Shown: positions 18,375 to 28,123, numbered from the stretch's first letter. The stretch: 64,000 nucleotides of DNA from Pseudidiomarina piscicola (GCF_902806985.1 NZ_CADCXY010000003.1:62001-126000), one strand, 5' to 3'. Notes: a model not told the origin generated them from the sequence alone. Translations and numbers: made by a program.

Positions 18375-18749
18375 TTACTTACTTGAGTTACTTAGTTGCT
18401 GTTTAAAGGCCGTTTGAAAGCGTTCCGCAAACGAGCCTGAGGGCTTAGCGGGGCGCTCTTGTGGCGCCATTTCATGTACTTTTGAAATACTCTGAGGGGT
18501 AACGCCAAGGACGATCCATTTATCGTCAATTTCCACCACCAACAAGCGCTCTTTCGCGCCAAGATGGGTGGTACTCACCACTTTCGCGACACGATGGGCA
18601 CCTTGCGGTGACAGCGCGAGCTTACGAAACAGCCAGCCGCAGATAAAAATCACCGCCACGATCAAAATTAATACGCCGGCCACTTGGCCAAACATGGCTA
18701 AGCCGCTGGAAAGTTCAAGCGCAGGGGCCTGTGTCGCGTTGGTGGTCAT
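18375..18749 (-). CDS. fliO: Flagellar export assembly protein FliO
   Basis: FliO stabilises FliP during export-gate assembly. It has 124 residues: one N-terminal membrane helix (about residues 22-43, VAGVLILIVAVIFICGWLF) and a cytoplasmic domain with the FliO pattern VVSTTHLGAKERLLVVEIDD and then WIVLGVTPQSI. Its ATG overlaps the fliN stop by 4 bp. Confidence 0.92.
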   Translation of the reverse strand: MTTNATQAPALELSSGLAMFGQVAGVLILIVAVIFICGWLFRKLALSPQGAHRVAKVVSTTHLGAKERLLVVEIDDKWIVLGVTPQSISKVHEMAPQERPAKPSGSFAERFQTAFKQQLSNSSK

Positions 18750-19096
18750 CGGTTTAGCTTCTGCACACGCTCTGCTGGAGTTACAATTTCGGTAATACGA
18801 ATGCCGTATTTGTCGTCCAGCACCACTACTTCGCCTTGGGCAATAAGGTAACCATTAATATGGATGTCCATTGGCTCACCGGCGAGTCCGTCTAATTCAA
18901 CCACTGAGCCTTGCGCAAGCTCAAGCAACTGTTTAATGGTCACCTGGGTGCGACCCAGCTCAACGCTCAGTTTTACCGGAATATCCATGATCATATCGAG
19001 ATCGTTGGCCGCTGCGTCGGTAGCCGAGCCTTGCTTGTCGTTGTCTTGCATTTCTTGCAACGCATCATCCCATGGGTTCTGGTTCTCATTACTCAT
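18746..19096 (-). CDS. fliN: Flagellar motor switch protein FliN
   Basis: FliN is part of the C ring and helps dock export substrates. It has 116 residues: a variable acidic N-terminus, then the SpoA-like domain (DIPVKLSVELGRTQVTIKQL, LAQGSVVELDGLAGEPMDIH, NGYLIAQGEVVVLDDKYGIR). It overlaps fliM by 8 bp, typical of coupled C-ring genes. Confidence 0.97.
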   Translation of the reverse strand: MSNENQNPWDDALQEMQDNDKQGSATDAAANDLDMIMDIPVKLSVELGRTQVTIKQLLELAQGSVVELDGLAGEPMDIHINGYLIAQGEVVVLDDKYGIRITEIVTPAERVQKLNR

Positions 19097-20156
19097 TATC
19101 TGATTCCTTCGCTTTTAGTGGGGAAAACCCAGATTGCGTTCTTGCTTGTAAAATAGCTTCGGGCACGCGATGGTTATTTAGTATGCGCTGTACCTTCAGT
19201 GCCCGTTTGTGTTCGGTATTACCAAATTCACACTCGAGCATCGGCAAATTGTTGACCGTGGCGACGACCTTTTCTGGTAAGTCAATCGGCACCACATCTC
19301 CGGGCTTGAGCGACATCACCTGCGGTATGCGTAAGTTGAGTTCGACAAAGTTCGCCACCAGCTCAACCTGTGACTGCTGGACTTCTTCTTTGATGCGGTT
19401 ATGCCAGATTTTATCGTTGCCACTACCACCTAGGTCGGCGCGCAAGTTGGAAAGCTTCTCGCGTAGCGGCTCTACCATCGCGTATGGCATACAAATGGTG
19501 AAATCGCTTTCAAGCTGGCCAATTTCAACATGAAAGCTGGTGGCAACCACGATCTCGCTCGGTGAGCTGGTTATGGTGGCAAATTTGGAATGCATTTCCG
19601 AGCGAATATAGCGGATCTCAATGGGGTGCACCGCACGCCAAGATTCTTGGTACGCGTCTATGGCAAGGTTGAGCACTCGATTGATAATGCGTTGCTCGGT
19701 GGCCGTGAATTCGCGCACTTCATGCCGTGTTACAAAGCGCCCGTCGCCGCCAAACAAGTTCTCAACGATCACCGAAACCAAGCTATGTGGAAAGGTGATA
19801 AGTGCCGTTCCACGCAAGGGCTTCATTGATACCATGTTGATGTTGGCCATCGCAGGGGCTTCTTTGGCAAACTCGCTATAGCGCTGATAGCGTACCGATT
19901 GCACACTAATATCTGCGTTGCGCCGCAACAAATTGAAAAGGTTCATGCGGAACTGACGCGCAAAGCGCTCGTTAATGACCTCGAGCGTATGCAAGCGATC
20001 GCGCACGATGCGTGCTTGCGTCGCCGGGTCAAAAAACTGACTGTCGCTGCCTTTCAGGCTCGTGCTTGAACCCTCATCGGCTTCAGTTGATTCCTCTGAA
20101 GCATCCGAGAGCAAGGCGTCGAGCTCTTCTTTTGAAAGTTCATTGCCGTCGCTCAT
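19089..20156 (-). CDS. fliM: Flagellar motor switch protein FliM
   Basis: FliM is the C-ring protein that contacts FliG and, via its N-terminal peptide, phospho-CheY. It has 355 residues. The N-terminus has ELSKEELDALLSD, close to the CheY-binding motif of FliM (normally LSQxEIDALL), so CheY control is implied even though no che gene is in the window. The middle domain carries MVSMKPLRGTALITFPHSLV and VENLFGGDGR. The C-terminal SpoA domain has VVPIDLPEKVVATVNNLPM. Confidence 0.96.
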   Translation of the reverse strand: MSDGNELSKEELDALLSDASEESTEADEGSSTSLKGSDSQFFDPATQARIVRDRLHTLEVINERFARQFRMNLFNLLRRNADISVQSVRYQRYSEFAKEAPAMANINMVSMKPLRGTALITFPHSLVSVIVENLFGGDGRFVTRHEVREFTATEQRIINRVLNLAIDAYQESWRAVHPIEIRYIRSEMHSKFATITSSPSEIVVATSFHVEIGQLESDFTICMPYAMVEPLREKLSNLRADLGGSGNDKIWHNRIKEEVQQSQVELVANFVELNLRIPQVMSLKPGDVVPIDLPEKVVATVNNLPMLECEFGNTEHKRALKVQRILNNHRVPEAILQARTQSGFSPLKAKESDNE

Positions 20157-20165
20157 GTTGCTACC

Positions 20166-20660
20166 TTACTGCACAATAAATTCGGTAAACAAAACTTTGT
20201 TAATTTCAATCGACTCGTCACCATTGTAAGGCTCGCTCAGGGTGTTAGCGATGCTCTGGGCCAGCAGCTGTTTACCTTCTGATTGCGCAATTTGTTCGGC
20301 ATTCTTACCCGACAGTAGCACTAACAAACGGTTACGTACCTGTGGCATGTTTTTATCAAGTAACGCCCGAACATCGTCATTGGGTAGTTCGAGGGTTAAA
20401 CCTGCATAAAGTAGACGTGGGCCAAATTGATCGTTTTCTAAATTAACCGTAAAGGGCTTAATGGTCAGGAACACCGGCTCATAAGGCTCTTTCTCCTCGA
20501 CTTCAGCCGTGCCTTCAGGGTTCGCTGTGACCGCCGTATTGGCGCGCGTGTCCCATAGCAGCCAAGTATTAATGGCTATCAAACCAAGCATGAGAAACAT
20601 CAATACATACATTAGCTTAGAGGTTGAAGCAGGTTTCTTTTCGTCGGCGTTCTTGGCCAT
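20166..20660 (-). CDS. fliL: Flagellar stator-associated protein FliL
   Basis: FliL is an inner-membrane protein that forms rings around the stator units. It has 164 residues: a short cytoplasmic N-terminus, a single membrane helix (about residues 16-34), and a periplasmic stomatin-like domain with the family pattern FLTIKPFTVNLENDQFGPRL, LDKNMPQVRNRLLVLLSGKN and a hydrophobic end. It is 9 bp before fliM and 30 bp after fliK. Confidence 0.93.
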   Translation of the reverse strand: MAKNADEKKPASTSKLMYVLMFLMLGLIAINTWLLWDTRANTAVTANPEGTAEVEEKEPYEPVFLTIKPFTVNLENDQFGPRLLYAGLTLELPNDDVRALLDKNMPQVRNRLLVLLSGKNAEQIAQSEGKQLLAQSIANTLSEPYNGDESIEINKVLFTEFIVQ

Positions 20661-20690
20661 TTATTGATTCCTTTATTGGTTGTCTTGACG

Positions 20691-21968
20691 CTAGGCGTAC
20701 AAATCGACTCTAGTATTTTGCGGCTGTGGTTCGCTAGGTGGTTGGTCTTGCACCGGTGTCTCGGCAAGCTCGTCAGTTCGGCGCTCTGTGCCTGAACCTT
20801 GTTCGCCACCCTTAGAGTGTTGAGATGTGCCTTGCTGAAATTCTTGTCGTGTTTCATTTTGCTGATGAAATTCGGCATCGGCAAGGGTTAGCCCTTGCGC
20901 ATTCATCGCTTCACGCAACTGTGGCAGTGCCGCCTCCAATGCCGCACGTACATGATGGCTATGGGTAAAAATGGCCAATTGTGTTTTGCCGTCGTCTTGA
21001 TTCATTTGAATCTGAATTGGACCAAGCTCGGCGGGCCGCACCTTAAGTACTAATTCATTTTGATTGCGTGTCACCATTTGGAACATGGCATCGTTCATTT
21101 GCTTCTGCCAGGCTTGTGAGCCCACGCTTGCGGGTAGCGTCATGCTAGGCGCTGAAGTTGCTACCGGTGCTGGCGTTGGCGCGGTGTTTAAAGGCCGAGC
21201 GCTATCCTGTATCGATTGTTGCAGTAGCGCATCTGCCGTGTGCCGCATAGGTTCAGCGTGCTCTATTGGTAAACCAGTAGTAAGTGACGTTCGCTTGGTC
21301 TGCCATACCGTTAACTGAACTTCTGGGGCCGCTTTTAACTGTACCTTCGGCTGCAACTGCACCGGTTGTGTCGCTACTGGCGGCGCCACTTGGCTGGCTT
21401 GCTTGCTCGCCTGTTTGCTGGCTTGTTGGCTGGCCTCAGTTATCACGGCCGTCAGCATCGGCTGCGCCGTCACCTGAGTTTTACTGTCAAGGTTGGTAAC
21501 TGGCTGCGGTGGGCGAGTTTTCGGTTGATTGTAGTGTTGAATGAGTTCATTGGCCGCCGGCTTGGTGGCTGCCGCAGTTGTTTGTAACGGTGGCTGCAGT
21601 GCCGCCATATTTAGGCCCAAAGTATTTGCAACCGTATCGGCCACAGTATCAACAACCGTATCGGCCACAGTATCAACAACCGTATCGGCCACAGTATCAA
21701 CAACCGTATCGGCCTCATCGTTTTTCCGAAAAACCGACGCAAGTTTGATTTCAGCCGTCTTGTCTGTGCTGTCATCAGCCGTTAATGCGTCATTTAAGGT
21801 CGTCGGCAACGCTGGGTTTGCGCCTTGCTTGATGTGGGAACTGGTCGCTGCAGTCAGGCGAGCAAACATCTCCGTGAACCCGCCGCCGATAGCATTAGGT
21901 GCAGATTGTTCATTGCTCGGCGTTGCCGCAAGAGCGGTCACAGCTTTAAAGTTCGCCACATTCATCAT
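20691..21968 (-). CDS. fliK: Flagellar hook-length control protein FliK
   Basis: FliK measures hook length and triggers the FlhB specificity switch. It has 425 residues: a long, low-complexity N-terminal ruler (T/A/Q/V rich) and a conserved C-terminal domain (about residues 295-370) with LVLKVRPAELGPIQIQMNQD, then AIFTHSHHVRAALEAALPQL-like and REAMNAQGL. The ruler contains the exact 24-bp DNA repeat at 21631-21714 (D-T-V-A-D-T-V-V octads) and Q-A-S-K repeats. Copy number changes in the octad would stay in frame. Confidence 0.93.
   Translation of the reverse strand: MMNVANFKAVTALAATPSNEQSAPNAIGGGFTEMFARLTAATSSHIKQGANPALPTTLNDALTADDSTDKTAEIKLASVFRKNDEADTVVDTVADTVVDTVADTVVDTVADTVANTLGLNMAALQPPLQTTAAATKPAANELIQHYNQPKTRPPQPVTNLDSKTQVTAQPMLTAVITEASQQASKQASKQASQVAPPVATQPVQLQPKVQLKAAPEVQLTVWQTKRTSLTTGLPIEHAEPMRHTADALLQQSIQDSARPLNTAPTPAPVATSAPSMTLPASVGSQAWQKQMNDAMFQMVTRNQNELVLKVRPAELGPIQIQMNQDDGKTQLAIFTHSHHVRAALEAALPQLREAMNAQGLTLADAEFHQQNETRQEFQQGTSQHSKGGEQGSGTERRTDELAETPVQDQPPSEPQPQNTRVDLYA
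21631..21714. repeat. 24-bp in-frame tandem repeat inside fliK
   Basis: A 24-bp unit beginning ACCGTATCGGCCACAG is repeated exactly three times and then half a time (84 bp). On the coding strand it gives a repeating eight-residue unit of D-T-V-A-D-T-V-V. Perfect identity between units suggests recent slippage. Confidence 0.95.
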
Positions 21969-21974
21969 CGCTGT

Positions 21975-22421
21975 TTAAGCCTTTTTTTGCTGACGTAAAT
22001 ACGACGCCATCGATAACTCGTCTGTTAGGTTTTGCTCGCGTCGTTCTGCGCGTTGCCGAATTTGTTGCTGCTGTCGTGTTTGCAATAAATCAAACGATTG
22101 CCAACGCTGTTGTTTGTCGCGCCATGTTTGCTGGCTCGATGACACTTTCTGCTGATGCTGAGCAAGGGTTTGTTGAGCTTGCAAAATCGCATTATCCAGA
22201 CTTACTAAAAAGCTTCGATAGGTGCTTAACATCGAAGGTTTCATGCCCGCCATGAGTTGCAACTGTAATTGCTGTGCATACTCGTTGCGGTAGTCTTTAA
22301 GCACCTTTAGCTGCTGTTCAATTTTTTGTGTATTGTTGCGATCGTCGGCCAGCACTTTGGCGGCCTGCGTGCGCGCCTGCTCTGCTTGTTCAGTTAAATG
22401 CGCTAAAGTACCATTGTTCAT
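21975..22421 (-). CDS. fliJ: Flagellar export chaperone FliJ
   Basis: FliJ is the coiled-coil stalk that links the FliI ATPase to FlhA. The 148 residues are almost wholly helical and Gln/Arg rich, with the pattern LKDYRNEYAQQLQLQLMAGM, then YRSFLVSLDNAI and repeated heptads. Location directly after fliI (11 bp) agrees. Primary sequence is poorly conserved in this family, so gene order carries weight. Confidence 0.92.
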   Translation of the reverse strand: MNNGTLAHLTEQAEQARTQAAKVLADDRNNTQKIEQQLKVLKDYRNEYAQQLQLQLMAGMKPSMLSTYRSFLVSLDNAILQAQQTLAQHQQKVSSSQQTWRDKQQRWQSFDLLQTRQQQQIRQRAERREQNLTDELSMASYLRQQKKA

Positions 22422-22432
22422 TATGCCAATCC

Positions 22433-23776
22433 TTATAGCGATCCTAAGCCTTCAATAGCGGCATCAAAATGGGCTTGTTCATCCATTTGCTGCTGCAAGA
22501 AGTGTTCAATTTTTGGGTACTTCTGTACCGCTTGATCAAGTAACGGGTCGTGCCCGGGGCTGTACGCACCCACGCTCACTAAGTCACGATTACGCTGATA
22601 CACCGAAAACAGTTTTTTCATGCGCCGCGCGGCTTGCAGTTGCTCGCTGCTAACTACCGATGACATGACGCGACTTATCGATGCTTCAACATCAATTGCG
22701 GGGTAATGCCCACTCTCTGCTAGCTCCCGCGAAAGCACGATATGTCCATCGAGAATGGCGCGCGCTGAATCGGCGATGGGATCTTGTTGATCGTCACCCT
22801 CGGTAAGTACTGTGTAGAACGCCGTGATAGCACCACCATTGCGTGGCCCATTGCCAGCCCGCTCAACCAAAGCGGGTATTTTCGCAAACACACTCGGCGG
22901 ATAACCTTTGGTCACCGGCGGCTCGCCAATGGCCAAGGCTATTTCTCGTTGCGCCATGGCGTAACGCGTTAGTGAGTCCATTAGTAGCAGTACATGCTTG
23001 CCTTCGTCGCGAAAGGACTCTGCTAGCCGGGTCGCGTACGAGGCACCCTGTAAACGCTCCAGCGGTGAAGCATCCGCCGGAGAGGCCACCACCACAGAGC
23101 GTTGACGGCCACTTTCACCGAGTATATTTTCAATAAATTCTTGCACTTCGCGTCCGCGTTCGCCGATTAAACCCACCACTATGACATCGGCTTTGGTGTA
23201 GCGGGCCATCATGCCCAGCAGTACCGACTTACCCACACCAGAGCCGGCAAATAAGCCGATGCGTTGCCCTCGACCTATGGTTAACAGGGCATTAATGGCG
23301 CGAATGCCGACATCAAGTGGCTGCTGGATAGGGGCCCGTGACAGCGGATTTAAAGCTTTGCTGGTGAGCTCACCATAGGGGGTGTCTTTACTGATTTTAC
23401 GACCATCGATAGGGTTACCAGCGCCATCGATAACGCGCCCAAGAAGTTGTTCGCCTAACGGGAAACGACGCTGTTGAGCTTGCCCTGCCAGAGGCATCAC
23501 TAGGGCCCCAGGGGCGAGATTACGTACTGAGTCGAGGGGCATGAGGTAGGTCACATTATCGGCAAAACCTACCACCTCAGCTTCTGTTTTGCTTGCGCCG
23601 TTGGCAATCAAGCAGGCACTGCCAACGGGCAATTGAATGCCTACCGCTTCGAGCACCATGCCGGTGGCGCGCACAAGTTTGCCGCACAGGGTCCATTTGG
23701 GTTGCTGTTGAACATCACCGTTCACGCGGTCAATGGCGGTTTGCCAGTTGGCTAGGTGGCTATTAGTTGCCTCCAT
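22433..23776 (-). CDS. fliI: Flagellum-specific ATPase FliI
   Basis: FliI is the type III export ATPase, a homologue of F1-beta. It has 447 residues: an N-terminal beta-barrel, then the nucleotide-binding domain with Walker A ([11 protein letters not shown]), [20 protein letters not shown], Walker [21 protein letters not shown], and the flagellar-type [18 protein letters not shown]. The start overlaps the fliH 3' end by 14 bp. Confidence 0.97.
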   Translation of the reverse strand: MEATNSHLANWQTAIDRVNGDVQQQPKWTLCGKLVRATGMVLEAVGIQLPVGSACLIANGASKTEAEVVGFADNVTYLMPLDSVRNLAPGALVMPLAGQAQQRRFPLGEQLLGRVIDGAGNPIDGRKISKDTPYGELTSKALNPLSRAPIQQPLDVGIRAINALLTIGRGQRIGLFAGSGVGKSVLLGMMARYTKADVIVVGLIGERGREVQEFIENILGESGRQRSVVVASPADASPLERLQGASYATRLAESFRDEGKHVLLLMDSLTRYAMAQREIALAIGEPPVTKGYPPSVFAKIPALVERAGNGPRNGGAITAFYTVLTEGDDQQDPIADSARAILDGHIVLSRELAESGHYPAIDVEASISRVMSSVVSSEQLQAARRMKKLFSVYQRNRDLVSVGAYSPGHDPLLDQAVQKYPKIEHFLQQQMDEQAHFDAAIEGLGSL

Positions 23777-24497
23777 GTGAACCTCGCAGCTGTTCCGTGA
23801 TACGTTGCCAACGAGTTTCTAGGGTGGCATCAAGTTCACCATGCTCACTCACCAACCGACAGCCACCACGACCAACACGTTCGTCGTGACGAAGCTTCCA
23901 ACCGGCCTGTTGTAGTTCTGTGGCAAGGTGTTCTGCCACCAACGTATGATCGTCGGGGTGCAACAGCAGGGTCGGGCGATCTTTAATAAAGGGGTCTTCA
24001 TGTAAGATCTCGCGCACTAGGGTAAGAATCTGCTCCGGATGTACCTCTAACGCCTCACCGGCAAGTTGCTTGCCGACGGTTAAGGCCAGTTGTACTAGGC
24101 TTTCGGCAAACTGTTCGTCGAGTTTGGCAACCGCTTGGTTAAAGTGTTCGACCATGCTGCTCAGTGGTGTCAAAGTTTTGCTGCAGCGTTCTGTAAAGGC
24201 CTCTTCAGTGGCTTTTTGAGCTTGCTCTTGGCCGTCTTTGTAGCCTTCCGTAAAGCCTTGCTCTCGGCCTTGCTCGAGCCCTTGTTGAAACGCTTCCGCG
24301 CGGGCTTTTTCGCGTAGCTGCTTGAGCTCACTTTGCGGTTCAAAGGAGGCGCTCTCTTGCGCATTCGCAGCCTCATCGGTTGCCGCTGTTGAACGTTTTG
24401 GCAAACGCTGGAAGTCCCATGAGGTCCACTCCTGATCAGCGGTGGCTGCGGTCTCGTGGTTGTTTGCGTTTAGCTCAAAGGGTTTAAATGTAGGCAT
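23763..24497 (-). CDS. fliH: Flagellar export stator-like protein FliH
   Basis: FliH regulates FliI and tethers it to the C ring. It has 244 residues from the ATG at 24497 (a GTG three codons upstream is also possible). The middle has the glycine-repeat helix of the family ([20 protein letters not shown]), and the C-terminal domain resembles the V/F-ATPase E/delta fold ([20 protein letters not shown]). It overlaps fliG by 14 bp and fliI by 14 bp. Confidence 0.94.
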   Translation of the reverse strand: MPTFKPFELNANNHETAATADQEWTSWDFQRLPKRSTAATDEAANAQESASFEPQSELKQLREKARAEAFQQGLEQGREQGFTEGYKDGQEQAQKATEEAFTERCSKTLTPLSSMVEHFNQAVAKLDEQFAESLVQLALTVGKQLAGEALEVHPEQILTLVREILHEDPFIKDRPTLLLHPDDHTLVAEHLATELQQAGWKLRHDERVGRGGCRLVSEHGELDATLETRWQRITEQLRGSHGGN

Positions 24498-25503
24498 CTT
24501 CACCACTGCTTAAAACAATTTCGCCAGAGTCCGCTAATTTACGCACCACCTGTAGAATGGCTTTCTGCTCAGACTCAACCTGAGATACCCGCGTAGGGCC
24601 ACGTGTTTCCATATCATCACGCAACATTTGTGCGGCGCGTTGCGACATGTTTTTAAGAAACTTATCGACCAGTTCTGCTGGCGCACCTTTAAGGGCAACC
24701 ACCAATGAAGGCGTTTCAATTTGCCGCATGAGCACTTGTATGCTGCGGTCATCCAGATCAAGCAAGTTCTCGAATAAGAACATTTCATCGATAATCTTTT
24801 GTGCCAGCTCATCATTAAAGGCGCGAATGTTTTCCAGTGCCGTATCTTCATGGCCGGCACTGAGCAGGTTAAGAATTTCAGCGGCGGTACGTACACCACC
24901 CATTTTGCTGCGCTTCAACGACTGCCCGTCGAGCATGCCACCGAGAACTTCGGTAAGTTCCTGCAACGCAGCAGGTTGTACGCCAGAAAACGATGCGACT
25001 CGCAATACCACATCGTTACGCAAGCGCTCTTCGAATAACTCGAGCACACCGGCGGCTTGGGCGCGATCTAAGTGGATCAAAATAGTGGCAATAATTTGCG
25101 GATGCTCGTCTTTAATCATTTCTGCGACTTCTGACACTTCCATCAGGTTCAGTGCGTCCATACCAGCGCCGCCCACCTTGTGCTCTAGGATGTCTTCGAT
25201 CAGGGTATTGGCGCGGTCTTCGCCCAGAGCCTTGGTGAGCACCGAACGCACGTAGTCGTCGTTTTTGTCTAAGCTAGGGGTTTGGCTGAAGTCGTTATGA
25301 AAGTTGTTAAGTACTGATTCGATTTCCGCCTGGGTGATGCCATTTAACTTAGACATTTCTTTACTGATCTTTTGAATCATATTGGCGGGAAAATGCTTCA
25401 GCACCTCGGCCGCGGCCTCTTCTTCAAGCACCAAAAGAATGAGCGCGGCTTGTCTGATACCCGCGGCGTTTGCATGAGACATGGTGCCAGTATTATTGGT
25501 CAT
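24484..25503 (-). CDS. fliG: Flagellar motor switch protein FliG
   Basis: FliG is the rotor protein that meets MotA. It has 339 residues from the ATG at 25503, chosen because GAGGAA lies upstream and homologues begin near AAGIRQAALILLVL. Conserved features include the EHPQ-type motif DEHPQIIATILIHL in the middle domain and a C-terminal charged torque helix (KIIDEMFLFENLLDLDDRSI). It overlaps fliF by 11 bp, so translation is likely coupled. Confidence 0.96.
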   Translation of the reverse strand: MTNNTGTMSHANAAGIRQAALILLVLEEEAAAEVLKHFPANMIQKISKEMSKLNGITQAEIESVLNNFHNDFSQTPSLDKNDDYVRSVLTKALGEDRANTLIEDILEHKVGGAGMDALNLMEVSEVAEMIKDEHPQIIATILIHLDRAQAAGVLELFEERLRNDVVLRVASFSGVQPAALQELTEVLGGMLDGQSLKRSKMGGVRTAAEILNLLSAGHEDTALENIRAFNDELAQKIIDEMFLFENLLDLDDRSIQVLMRQIETPSLVVALKGAPAELVDKFLKNMSQRAAQMLRDDMETRGPTRVSQVESEQKAILQVVRKLADSGEIVLSSGEDAYI

Positions 25504-27250
25504 TGTGTTCCTCAGCGATCCAGTTCTGCAAAACTTGTGCAACTTGACGAGGGTGCTGCTGCGCGGCCGTTTTCGCTTTCGTTAAGGCGGCGTCATAATT
25601 GTTATGCGAAGGGCTTAAGTTGGCGGTACTGTTAGCCGCACTGTTGGCCACAGTAGTGGCCTCGGCAGAGGACGTGCCGTATGGCATGTTGTCGTCTTCG
25701 TCGCCGACAACTGCGCGCAATTGGCCTTTTGAGGTGCTAGGCTCTTGTCTCCCTTGGGTCGGAACAGCATCACGTCGGCGCTTCAGTAACGGGCGCAAAA
25801 TAAGCCAATAGAACATCAGTCCTACGATACCAACCACCGCATATTTCAGCAGCTGTGAAATTAGGTCAATGATATGTTGTTGCTCATACCAAGGGCTTTC
25901 AACCACTTCATGGGTCTCGGTAACAAAGGGCGCATTGACAATCTCAAGCTGATCGCCGCGCGCATCAGAATACCCCATCGCTTGTCGGACTAAGCGATTA
26001 ATATGATCAAGCTCTTCGGGGCTGCGCGGTTCAAGCTGTGGCTCACCGTTTGCATCGAGGGTCACGCGATGATTGACCACCACTGCCACCGACAAACGCT
26101 GCAGCACACCTTGTTGGTGCTGGATATGTTCGACGGTGCGGTCGACTTCATAGTTCACAACTTGGTCTTGCTGCATTTGCAGGTTTGCCGTGGGTTCGGT
26201 ATCGGCATCGTTGTTCGCAGGGTCAACAATCGGTGAGGCAGCGACCCCAGGTGGGGTGTTGCTAACGGCACCAGGAATTCCTTCGGCCGCTGCGCCATTA
26301 CCGTTAACATTCAGATTACGCTGAATGCTGCGCACCGCTGCAGTATCACTGGTTTGGTTTGGGGTATAGCGTTCGGCCGTGGCTTCTCGAATGGCGAAGT
26401 CGACGTCGGCAACCACTTGTGCTTGAACGTTCTCGGGCCCTAAAAAGGGCGTTAAAATCGATTTGATACGTTTTTCGTAGGTGCTTTCAACTTGCTTTAC
26501 GTAGTCAAGTTTACTGCCGTTGAGTGACTCATTGTCAGACTGGCTTGAAAGTAGGCTGCCGTGTTGGTCAACCACGGTCACGTTGTCAGGGCTGAGGTTG
26601 GCAACACTACTTGAAATCATATGTACCACCGACTGCACCTGACCTTCGGTAAGCGTGCGGCCGGGGTGTAAGGTGGCAACGACCGATGCTTTGGCTGGCT
26701 GCCGGTCACGCACAAATACTGAGTCTTTGGCCATGGCTAAATGAATACGGGCCTTTTGCACCGGCCCTAAGGCTTCAATCGAGCTTGCCAACTCACCTTC
26801 AAGGGCGCGCTGGAAGTTGACTTTTTCGGTGAACTGGCTAATACCAAAGGCTTGGTTGTCTAACAGTGAGAAACCGACATTGCCCGCGTTGGGCAAGCCT
26901 TGCTCGGCCATTTGCAAACGAAGCCGATGTACCTGATCGCTAGGCACCGAAATAGCACCGCTAGCGCTCAGTTGATAAGGAATTTGGCGAGCGTCCAGCT
27001 CGGCAATAATTTCGCCACCGTCGGCTTCAGACAAATTGCTGTAAAGTACGCGATAATCGGGGGTCGACGCCCACAACGCGAGCGCAATCATCAAACCGAT
27101 GAAAGCCGCGCCGCCCAGTAGCAAGGGTACGAGACCATTTTCTTTTACCGACACCAGCCAGCTAATAACGCCACTCTGGTTAGTGGCGTTTGCGCTGTTT
27201 TGTTTCGTTGCGTGCCCAGCGTTCGTCGCTGGTGCTTGGGATGCTGCCAT
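25493..27250 (-). CDS. fliF: Flagellar MS-ring protein FliF
   Basis: FliF forms the membrane ring that templates the basal body. It has 585 residues from the ATG at 27250 (a TTG four codons upstream is the alternative). Membrane helices are near residues 35-60 and 455-475. The periplasmic ring-building part carries YRVLYSNLSEADGGEIIAEL, VNFQRALEGELASSIEALGP, ARIHLAMAKDSVFVRDRQPA. The C-terminal tail that binds FliG is NWIAEEHND-like. It is first in the leftward fli operon and divergent from fliE. Confidence 0.96.
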   Translation of the reverse strand: MAASQAPATNAGHATKQNSANATNQSGVISWLVSVKENGLVPLLLGGAAFIGLMIALALWASTPDYRVLYSNLSEADGGEIIAELDARQIPYQLSASGAISVPSDQVHRLRLQMAEQGLPNAGNVGFSLLDNQAFGISQFTEKVNFQRALEGELASSIEALGPVQKARIHLAMAKDSVFVRDRQPAKASVVATLHPGRTLTEGQVQSVVHMISSSVANLSPDNVTVVDQHGSLLSSQSDNESLNGSKLDYVKQVESTYEKRIKSILTPFLGPENVQAQVVADVDFAIREATAERYTPNQTSDTAAVRSIQRNLNVNGNGAAAEGIPGAVSNTPPGVAASPIVDPANNDADTEPTANLQMQQDQVVNYEVDRTVEHIQHQQGVLQRLSVAVVVNHRVTLDANGEPQLEPRSPEELDHINRLVRQAMGYSDARGDQLEIVNAPFVTETHEVVESPWYEQQHIIDLISQLLKYAVVGIVGLMFYWLILRPLLKRRRDAVPTQGRQEPSTSKGQLRAVVGDEDDNMPYGTSSAEATTVANSAANSTANLSPSHNNYDAALTKAKTAAQQHPRQVAQVLQNWIAEEHNDQ

Positions 27251-27426
27251 GTCGCGAATCAACTCTTAGGTTTAGACGGAATTTTCTAGAGCACATTATG
27301 CAAACAACCAGGCAAGCGGAAACCGAAGAAAAGAGCAGTTTTTTATCCCTTAATAAGTCTTTCGACGTTCGTGCACAGTGATACCTTATGTCGTAACCAT
27401 GTTTTCGGCTGTAAAAGGAAAGAAAA

Positions 27427-27747
27427 ATGAGCGTGCCAGCCATTCAAACTGCATTAAACAAGATGCAGGCGATGCAAGAACAGGTGCAAACGAATAGCGT
27501 CAATGCGAGCCAAGCGCCGCAGAATCAAGGTTTCGCTGCTGAGCTCAAGCAGTCCGTCGAAAAAATCAATGAACTGCAACAGACCTCAGGTGCCAAAACC
27601 ACCGCGTTTCAACTGGGCGATCCTAATGTTTCGCTGAGCGAGGTGATGGTGGCAAAACAAAAAGCCGGTCTTGCGTTTGATATGGGAGTGCAGATGCGGA
27701 ATAAGTTGGTCGGTGCTTATAAAGAAATTATGAGTATGCAGGTTTAA
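27427..27747 (+). CDS. fliE: MS-ring/rod adaptor FliE
   Basis: FliE joins the MS ring to the proximal rod. It has 106 residues with the family C-terminal pattern FQLGDPNVSLSEVMVAKQKA and then GLAFDMGVQMRNKLVGAYKEI. Its start has AAAGGA upstream. The 164-bp gap to fliF should hold divergent FlhDC-dependent promoters; no sigma-28 site was found there. Confidence 0.95.
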   Translation: MSVPAIQTALNKMQAMQEQVQTNSVNASQAPQNQGFAAELKQSVEKINELQQTSGAKTTAFQLGDPNVSLSEVMVAKQKAGLAFDMGVQMRNKLVGAYKEIMSMQV

Positions 27748-27750
27748 CGC

Positions 27751-28101
27751 TTACATAGATAAATTGAAGTGCGCGGCGATTTTGTCCACTTTTTGATAGA
27801 GTCGCCAAGCGGCGTCTATGGCGATGGCCTCGTCGGCCGTCAACGCTAATTCAGTTTCATCGGTCTCAATTCTTTGCAGATCATACTGGCCCTGCGTTCG
27901 TTCGAGTAAGTGACGGATGTTACTTTTTATCATCACCAGCTCTAGCTCGAACTCACTTTTTAGTTCAAGAATACGCTCGCGTTGTGCGGGTGCTTTCCAG
28001 ACCAAGTCGTCAACCTTGTCGATAATCACGCGCTCAATAATTTGTAACTTGGGCAGCAGCTCAGTTATCAACTCGTTTGCTTTAATGCTTTTGCTTGCCA
28101 T
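27751..28101 (-). CDS. Unknown small helical protein in the flagellar locus
   Basis: I do not recognise this family. The 116 residues contain no signal peptide or membrane helix, and look entirely helical with many charged residues (KANELITELLPKLQIIERVI, LELKSEFELELVMIKSNIRH). It is tucked between fliE (convergent, 3 bp away) and fliC (upstream on the same strand). GGCGGG lies before the ATG. A flagellar chaperone-like or regulatory role is possible from place and composition, but is only a guess. It may be expressed by read-through past the fliC terminator. Confidence 0.7.
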   Translation of the reverse strand: MASKSIKANELITELLPKLQIIERVIIDKVDDLVWKAPAQRERILELKSEFELELVMIKSNIRHLLERTQGQYDLQRIETDETELALTADEAIAIDAAWRLYQKVDKIAAHFNLSM

Positions 28102-28123
28102 AGTACCCGCCGATAGAAATAGT

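Noticed and set aside
19072-19533. 153-residue plus-strand frame
   Set aside because: Antisense to fliM and fliN, Ser/Cys-rich shadow.
21541-21978. 145-residue plus-strand frame with V-S-A-T-V-S repeats
   Set aside because: Shadow of fliK; the repeats come from the 24-bp tandem unit read on the wrong strand.
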